A stretch of 38,765 nucleotides of DNA, taken from NCBI GenBank assembly GCA_000934455.1, contig KN887199.1, forward strand, positions 24,239-63,003. Reading direction: 5' to 3'. Of this stretch, positions 20,160 to 38,765 are shown in pieces; the stretch's first letter is position 1; every line of letters begins with the position of its first letter. Below the pieces are notes generated by a model that worked only from the letters and a program-made list of their open reading frames with translations, did not search any database and was not told where the DNA came from. Source of the DNA: Apostichopus parvimensis. Lineage: Eukaryota > Echinodermata > Holothuroidea > Aspidochirotida > Stichopodidae. A program made the translations under genes and the position numbers.

Positions 20160-20720
20160 TATAGGTCAAAGCTCATTTGAGGTCAACAGAAGTCAGTTGC
20201 TGAAAACCTAATTAAAAGTGTACCTGCAAAAGAAAATCTTTGATGAATTTCATGTGTGGAATATACCGGTGCTATGGCCCCGTGGGTAAAGGCGGCAGCA
20301 TTTGAAACAATGAGGCTTAGCAATCTGGAGGTTCTGGGTTTGATACCCGGTATAGTAAGGTGGGTTTTTCATCCAAGAGCAATCTATGGGTTTCCCATCT
20401 GAAATGACTTTCTAAATTGAAAAGATTCCAAATTTGAGTTAAAATGTAAAATTGGAAGCCATCCATTTGTGGTCGTTTAAGTGTAAATATAACTGCCGAT
20501 TATTATGATTTATTATGATATAGATCCACATAATTTGACCTCTGCTGATCTCAAATAACCTTTGACCTATGTGGAAAAGTTACGTCAGTTTACCCGCAAG
20601 GGTGGACATACTGACATACTACGTATGAACTGCATCCAAGATTTACTCTTGGAGATTTGTAAAAGCTTAAAATTCACTTTGACCTCTGGTGACCTCAAAT
20701 GACCTGTGACCTCCATTATT
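20160..20720. repeat. DR1-core repeat array, interrupted by a SINE
   Basis: Fragments of the same family as 23770-24180: 'aggtcaaagctcatttgaggtcaac' on the left (20165-20190, opposite orientation), and 'ctcaaataacctttgacc' near 20553 and 'ctcaaatgacctgtgacctcc' near 20694 on the right. Also present is the 'tactacgtatgaactgcatccaagat' block that matches 'caagtatgaactgcaaccatg' at 23859. A SINE lies between the parts. Confidence 0.65.
20268..20520 (+). mobile_element. tRNA-derived SINE, copy 1
   Basis: The head is tRNA-like: GGTAAAGGCGGCAGC resembles an A box and GGGTTTGATACCC at 20336-20348 resembles a B box, about 50 nt apart. The body continues through 'gattccaaatttgagttaaa' to the tail 'gtaaatataactgccgattatta'. 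The body and tail match copy 2 at 29862-30130 on the other strand. The A box is imperfect and there is no acceptor-stem pairing, so this is a retroposon rather than a working tRNA gene. Confidence 0.75.
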
Positions 20721-21485
20721 AAACAAAGTAGATTAACCCTAAGATGCAAAATGGGTTAAATTATATAGTTAACTTAGAAATATGTCAAGCTATACAAACA
20801 GTGAATTGATCTATGCAACAAAAGTCTGACCACAATCTCAAATTACAGAATGTGGAAATAATTTTTATGTTAGAAAGTTCCAGAAAGTCAAAAAATGGCC
20901 AAAGGTCATGTGACATCACTGAATGAGAATTTTGAGAATGCTTTATACTTTTGCCAACAATTTTTGCCTTGATTGTGTAACCATGATGAATGTTACTGTT
21001 ACTCTTTCAATTGATTAATACTTACTTGAAACCAGGAAGGTGCATTTTGAGAGAAGGGGAGTCACGGTCTCTATCGAGTGCCTTGTACCCTCTTTATGTT
21101 AATTTATCAGATTGTTTCATGAATAATCAATATTTTTCTTAAACTAATGAACATTTAATTTCATTGTTATACAAATACACCAAAATATTTATCAATGCAG
21201 GTAAGACAATAAATAATCAGTTGCATCATTTAAATAGTTTGTGTAGTTCTTGTACTAATTTGAAGGTGTTAGAGGACTAAGCCTCTAGTGGTCATATCAT
21301 TTCCTGTTTCTATTCTAGTTCAAATGCATACAAATACCTACATATGATAACATTATTCGGTATCGATAACTCACACATGCATGCTATCACCGTAACAACA
21401 GTTGAAACTGTTAGTACTACATTTTCAAGTTACGATGACAAACAAGAAAAATAACAATATCTTTGAGTTCATGGGAATCAAATTT
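20721..21485. other. Intergenic region between convergent genes
   Basis: AT-rich. Contains AATAAA at 21208-21213 on the plus strand. No coding sequence or further repeat could be supported. Confidence 0.4.
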
Positions 21486-21491
21486 TTATTC
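21486..21491 (-). terminator. Poly(A) signal for the minus-strand gene
   Basis: TTTATT on the plus strand reads AATAAA on the minus strand, about 880 nt after the stop codon at 22368. It is the best canonical candidate seen; use is inferred. Confidence 0.35.
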
Positions 21492-22051
21492 AACTTTTAC
21501 AACTCTTTGATACAAATATATACAGTCTTAAATATGACTAATATGGGAGCAGTTTGTTATGTTATTTGAAAGACAGAATATGCCTGACTTAAATTTTTTA
21601 AAAATATGGCGTGGACAAAGCTCTTCAAGTACGGATGAGTAGTTGTAAATTAAATTTTATGAAATATATTTCATTCTGCTACTTCGGCGGTCATATATTT
21701 TCATCTCATTTTGTTACTGCAATTAAGATAAGTTGTGTTGGTTTGATTCTGGTGTCTTCAAAATCATAGGTTGAATAGAGGGAATCGGGGCCAAGGACTT
21801 GATTTCTTTCAAATATCAATGAAAACTGTCATAATTGATCTCAAAGGTATTTAATTCCATAAAAGAGTAAAAACGCCACCTCGTCAGTGAGTGCAAGTCA
21901 TCTTTATATACAGATTCTCAAAGATGTCTGCGAACATATTGTTTGATCATAGGCTTCTAAGCCTCTAGCCATCCTCCATAGCCTCGAAGAAGAAGAACAA
22001 AAAAATATTCTTGACTCTTTACAGCCTGGCTTCCTTTCAATGCAATGTTCC

Positions 22052-22324
22052 TCACTTAAGAAGGACAAAAAACTGATAGAACACATTAACACCATAAAAA
22101 AAAACATAACTTGCGGTACTTGCCTCACTCCTGAAGAGTTTCCCCATTCGCAATTTGAAAACTACAACTTCAAAATTTATGCCGTTTACATTGAAATAGT
22201 CAGAATATTCAGTATAACCTGGCGTCACTCTTTCAGATAAACTTTCTCTGAGGGCCGTACCTCCTCCCCGTGTTCTGCAGAAAGCCTGTCCGGTCAAAGC
22301 CGACAGCTTAATAAAGAGAGACAT
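22052..22324 (-). other. Short ORF just downstream of the coiled-coil gene stop
   Basis: A 90-codon frame begins with ATG 44 nt after the CABCOCO1-like stop, on the same strand. Its first residues, MSLFIKLSALTGQAF, then CRTRGGG, look like a mitochondrial targeting peptide (hydrophobic plus basic, no acid). A GTAAAC donor-like site follows the YSDYFN codons. I recognise no family. It could be 3' UTR read by chance or the first exon of a small gene that continues downstream. Confidence 0.25.
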
Positions 22325-22367
22325 TTTAGATTATAATATTTGTAGGTCGTCGACTGTAGTTAGGACA

Positions 22368-34523
<12,156 letters not shown>

Positions 34524-35119
34524 CCATGAAAACCATTGTAATCATTGCTTAGAGGGAGTGGTATCTTTATGACCACAGCTAATATCGAATGTTCTCCATA
34601 CGTACTGTATGAACCTAAGCTTTAGCCTATTCGATGCAATAGTGTGTAGTAGTAGCAACTTTATGACTGCTACTATCATGCTACTAGGTAACTTTTTTTG
34701 AAAATGGTGACTCTTTTCTTAGGCTGTCTTAAAGTACCTTTGAAGGATGTTTGCTTGAACTTTTCCCAGAGGGATTTAGACCTATCTAAGTATTCCTTTG
34801 CTAATATTCACAGAAGGAAGACTTCAGTACAGAATGTCTTACTAGGAGATTAACATGTTGAAGTGTTGACTTTATGACAGTTTTATAAACATTTTAAAAG
34901 CTGATGTGACTTCATTTAACTTTCAGAGTATGGCTGTGGTGTATTGCTGTAGGAGAGGTGAGTTTACTCTGACAATTCCAGTCATTTTATTTTGTTACTG
35001 GGTTAGGCCTAACATTAGGTCTATGGCTGAGTCACAGATGGGATTTAACAATTTTTGGTATTAGTTACCTTATACTATAGCCTTAGGCCTAGTGTTTGGC
35101 CTAGGATATTCATGTTAAT
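34524..35119. other. Upstream flank of the CABCOCO1-like gene
   Basis: AT-rich with 'gttaggcctaacattagg' and 'taggcctagtgtttggcctagg' strings near 35000 and 35085. No promoter element could be supported. Confidence 0.4.
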
Positions 35120-36170
35120 ATGATATTACTATATCTTTGGAATTGGATGAGCCTGTGGAAATTAATTATGAAGCTAGAAGCTCACAAGATTGGAACAGTT
35201 GGAAATTGGATTGAAGAATGGTTTAACAGGAGGAAGCAAAGAGTAGTTTTAGACGGCTGGGATTCCTTATGGATGGAAGTGACAAGCTCTGTAGTACAAG
35301 GGTCGGTACTGGGCCCACTCTGCCTTACAATCTTGTTGAATTACTTGGAGGATGGGATTGCATCATATGTTAGCAAATTTGTGGACGACACTAAAGTGGT
35401 ACACAGAATTAGAAATAGAGGGGACATAGGCATATTGCAGCAGGATTTGGGCAAACTGTATGACTGAACCCAGAAATGGCAGATGGGTTTCAATGTTGAC
35501 AAATGTGCTGTTCTTCATTGTGGATATAATAACCCACATGCTGAGTATTATCGCAATGGAAGAGTAATACCAATTAAGAAAGAATTAGAGAAAGATCTGG
35601 GAGATATTATTCACAAATCACTCAATCCATGTAAACAATGTGCAGAAGCAATAAAGAAGGCCAATAAAGTTATTGGAATGATAAGGCAAACCTTCAGCAA
35701 CTTTGATAGTAAAGCTGTTATAAACCTATACAAATTACAAAATGTAAGACCCCACATAGAAATATTGTATCCAAGCATGGATAGACATCAATCTGGTGGA
35801 AGGATATCTAAAGACATATGACAAAGCTAGTGAAGGAGATAAAAACATTTGGGTATGAACAAAGACTAAGTGTCCTACATTTGAAAACACGGGAACGCCT
35901 TATGAGGCAGGACCTAGTAACTGTGTATAATATCATGGGCATGGTAACATTGACCCTGAGAAGTACTTTGTGCTTTTTTGACAAGAAAAGCACCAGAGGA
36001 CACAAGCTGAAAATTTAACCAGTCCAATATCACAATTAGAAGTCAGAAAACAATCATTTTACAACAGAGCACAGAAATTATAGAATAAATTACCAGAAGA
36101 AGTAGTGCTAGCCAAGGCACTGATTTATTTCAAGAGAGGAATTGATACCAGAGGGACTTTCACAAGCTAA
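35120..36170 (+). pseudogene. Decayed CR1-type reverse transcriptase
   Basis: The blocks follow the C-terminal half of a CR1-like reverse transcriptase in order: KLEAHKIGTVGNWIEEWFN, RRKQRVVLDG, SSVVQGSVLGPLCL, KFVDDTKVV (catalytic box FVDD, usually FADD), FNVDKCAVLHCGYNN, EKDLGDIIHKSLNPCKQCAE, AIKKANKVIGMIRQTFSNFD, FGYEQRLSVLHLKTRERLMR, VRKQSFYNRAQKL, LPEEVVLAKALIYFKRGIDT. It is broken by a stop at 35465, a frame change at about 35815, a further frame change after 36000, and a stop at the usual Trp before NKLPEE. The 5' half and endonuclease are absent. It cannot produce an active enzyme. It differs in sequence from the element at 16919-17965. Confidence 0.88.
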
Positions 36171-37164
36171 CGAAGCTTCCGATCCCTATGTTTGACTCCC
36201 AACTGCCCCTCAGTGCAGACGGATGTGGCATCCAGGTAAACCTAAGTTAAGCCTAATGTTAGGCATATGTACATAAATTGACTGTGTAACTTGCACTAGC
36301 ATAACGTTGTACTAGGCTTCACAAATTATAATTTGTAGTCAGGTGAGTGCAATTTGGGCCTAGGTGTTACTCGTTAGGACTTATGCTAGGCCACAAACGT
36401 TAGGCTACTCTCTAACTTTCTAAGTCTAACATTGCTTTACAATTCTAGGTGTAATTTCATTTACCAAAGGAACTTTCGGCACAACGCTTGGCATATTGTC
36501 TCTCAGCAGCAGTGTGAAACTGACTAAATATAATGCTTGAACTTTTCAGCACTGAAAAGAAACACGATATAAGGGCCTTTCGTTGAAAGCTAATTTCTGC
36601 TAGGCAATTGTTGTTATTATGTATTGCGCTATTATCGCCTAAGCATTGGATTGGGTGCCTAGTCTACAACACTTACGTTTTACAGTGCAAGTGCATAGTA
36701 CGTTATTGCGTCCTACGTTGCTAAGCATATTTGCATGATGGGAAGGTCTTATGTCGTCTGCTAGTACAACTTATTTGTAATTATGTGTCTGCTACCTATT
36801 TCTAAACTTCCTCGGGTTAATCATTGCGTGATCATGATTACATAGACATATTATTGACGAAAACGGGAATGCCATGATACTTGATGTTGGATATAAGTTC
36901 CGTCTGAATAATGGACAATTGACACTGGAGTGAGAGAGAGAGAAACCGATCGTGATCGTATCAAAAACCATACAAATATCACTTACTGTGTGCACAGATC
37001 ACAACATATCCCGATTTCGCCAGTTGTCTTTCTGGCATTCTGCCCCCACTTATTCGACGTCACTGCATAGCTATATCACATACTGTATTATAGCTGTCAC
37101 ATTACATAGCACTCTAGCCGTATTTGTATTCGGGTAGCTAGGGAGGGTATTTGCTTACTTAATC

Positions 37165-37340
37165 TTGACTTCATTCAATTTCATTTATTGTTTCTATTCA
37201 CAACAGCATACAAGTATAAAAGAATCAGTTCACAGAACATCAGGTTAACAGTATACATGTCGTGAATAGGGAAGTGTGCTTAAAAAAAAAGCCCTGGTTG
37301 GCTTGACTTATTGTTGGTCCCAGTCGCTTACAATGTAAAA
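37165..37340 (-). repeat. Possible non-LTR retrotransposon 3' end
   Basis: On the minus strand it reads 'gtaagcgactgggaccaaca', 'ataagtcaagcc', and ends in 'gtgaatagaaacaataaatg' followed by AAATTGAATGAA. The end looks like the poly(A)-signal-plus-short-repeat tail of CR1/L2-like elements. No coding part is present. Confidence 0.4.
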
Positions 37341-38505
37341 TAAACGCGTCGAATCAAAGATGAGGTGGTCATAGCAGTTGTACCTAATTTGTATTATTCG
37401 TCGGCCCATGACGTAAATGTCATCAGTGTTGCCTACATAAAAATTATACAAGGCTATTACCCGGTTGCGTATGACATTATACCTCTAATTATGGTGGTCT
37501 TAGCCTCCAAATTATTTCCGAGATATGAAATGACGGTCAATTCCATAATTTAATGTTTCAGTAAGTAAACATGTTCTAAGAGAGTGAAAGTAAATGCAGT
37601 GGAATATTTTGATTAATCTCTGTGACCGATTATCATTTGGGGGGGGGGGGGCAGAGGGTCACTTATGACCTATAACCGCATAGCCATTTCAATATTGTTG
37701 CACCTTATGGTATACCACTTGGTAACACCGACGCTTTAGACGTCATGTTTCACGTTATGTTAGTCCAACTTATAAGTGTTCATTGCCCTTCCCTCTTCCA
37801 TGGTGTAGCCTACACTAACCACTGCCAAGAGCACTGAAGGGGTCCGGGACCCCATAACCGACCCCCACCCGACCCCACGTCACAAGCGCGGAAAGTGTGT
37901 GGCATTTTAATTTGCTAAAAAATCAGCAGGGAGGTTCTTCTCTAATCATCTGTTAAAAAAAGTACTTTGTGTTAGTAGAAATCATATGTGTGCACAAATT
38001 TGGTTTTTCTCGCCTTGGAAAGGAACGAAATTCTAAATTGTTATATAAATAACCTATATGTTTACATGTCATAAATGGTTGTTTGGAATAATCTAAGCCG
38101 CCACGTGTATGTCGTCTGCATATTTACCATGCGTCGCGTATGGGCTGGCATGCATCAGTCGTTACGTAAAAAAAAACGACTTGTTGCAAGTCTACTAGAC
38201 TATGTCTTGCAGGTGGTCAAATAATCGACGGTGCGTTAACTTCCGTTCAGACTACGAACGACATGAAAGCTATTGTGTATGATTTATGATAACTGAATTT
38301 AGTTTTTTGTTTGATTGACGTTTACATGTTGACTTTTTAGAACACATAGTTTGTTTAACAAAAAGAAAATACTCCATTTGTTTGTTGTCTGGGGGTTTGA
38401 TTTTCCTCTTTAAATGTTTAAGAATTTATACCAAAAAATTGGGAAAATGACAAAGGAGAAAACTTATGGTTCTCAGTTCGGGATATTAGACAAGACATTA
38501 TACAC

Positions 38506-38523
38506 CACCACGCATGCGTGGTG
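38506..38523. repeat. Perfect 18-bp palindrome
   Basis: CACCACGCATGCGTGGTG is identical to its reverse complement. It is isolated, with no recognised gene nearby. Confidence 0.85.
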
Positions 38524-38765
38524 ATAGTCTAGTTTTTTAACGAGTAGCAGTTCTGACCCAGCCTATACGAGAAACCGGTTCTTTCCCAGCATTATGATCT
38601 ATATATTTCTTTTAGTTATCTTTGCTTTTTTTGGGGGGGGGGGTAAAATATCTCAACATTAACTTCCAAATCATCTGATCATATTAGGCCTGATCGTAGG
38701 CCTAAATATTCGAAATGCGCAGAACAATTTTTCTGTACGGTTTCTGAATAATCCCCCCCCCCCCC

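Larger units (their letters stand above)
36171..38765. other. Right-hand flank without recognised genes
   Basis: Begins with the 3' UTR of the decayed reverse transcriptase. Contains 'taagcctaatgttaggc' strings near 36243, a short GA run at 36930-36942, G-runs at 37639-37651 and 38633-38642, an 18-bp palindrome at 38506-38523 and a terminal C-run. Plus-strand open stretches at 36952-37137 and 37365-37553 match no known protein. Confidence 0.45.

Noticed and set aside
20279..20350. A tRNA gene
   Set aside because: It has A- and B-box-like motifs, but no acceptor or anticodon stem pairs, and it continues into a SINE body shared with another locus.
37365..37553. A small membrane protein
   Set aside because: Hydrophobic by chance in AT-rich repeat-like DNA; no start context, splice sites or family signal.

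Overview
This is a piece of an animal nuclear genome, not a prokaryotic or viral one. The genes are split by GT-AG introns, the introns are AT-rich and full of repeats, and polyadenylation-type AATAAA signals are present. Degenerate 'taggcctaa'-type strings recur (about 10200, 13380, 34990, 36240 and 38690). With a vertebrate-like RAD51C and SLC25A1 and CR1-like and hAT repeats, this points to an invertebrate deuterostome, most likely an echinoderm and perhaps a sea cucumber. That placement is an inference.

Layout. (1) 1-4731, plus strand: the last two coding exons and 3' UTR of the mitochondrial citrate carrier SLC25A1; the rest of the gene lies to the left. (2) 4732-10052: intergenic and AT-rich, with one clean non-autonomous hAT element at 9406-9772. 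(3) 10053-19278, plus strand: a complete eight-coding-exon RAD51C recombinase gene of 371 residues with all splice phases consistent. Its introns carry a MITE-like element, three-copy family repeats with a nested retrotransposon tail, a CR1-like LINE 3' end and a 55-bp minisatellite. (4) 19279-21485: the region between convergent genes, holding a tandem array with nuclear-receptor-like DR1 motifs and a tRNA-derived SINE. (5) 21486-34523, minus strand: a second complete-looking gene, eight coding exons and about 280 residues, resembling the ciliary coiled-coil family CABCOCO1 (C10orf107). Its largest intron contains a tandem segmental duplication of about 2.16 kb. (6) 34524-38765: upstream DNA with a decayed CR1-type reverse transcriptase copy and other repeat remnants.

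The three genes do unrelated jobs (citrate export from mitochondria, homologous recombination, a probable ciliary protein). Nothing suggests an operon or shared pathway. The most unusual content is in the repeats: an apparently undescribed family of about 140-bp tandem units with a GGTCAAAGGTCA core at three loci, a two-copy SINE with a shared 3' tail, a foldback element, and a nested insertion that separates two halves of an older repeat. All calls come from reading the sequence by eye; no database search was possible.
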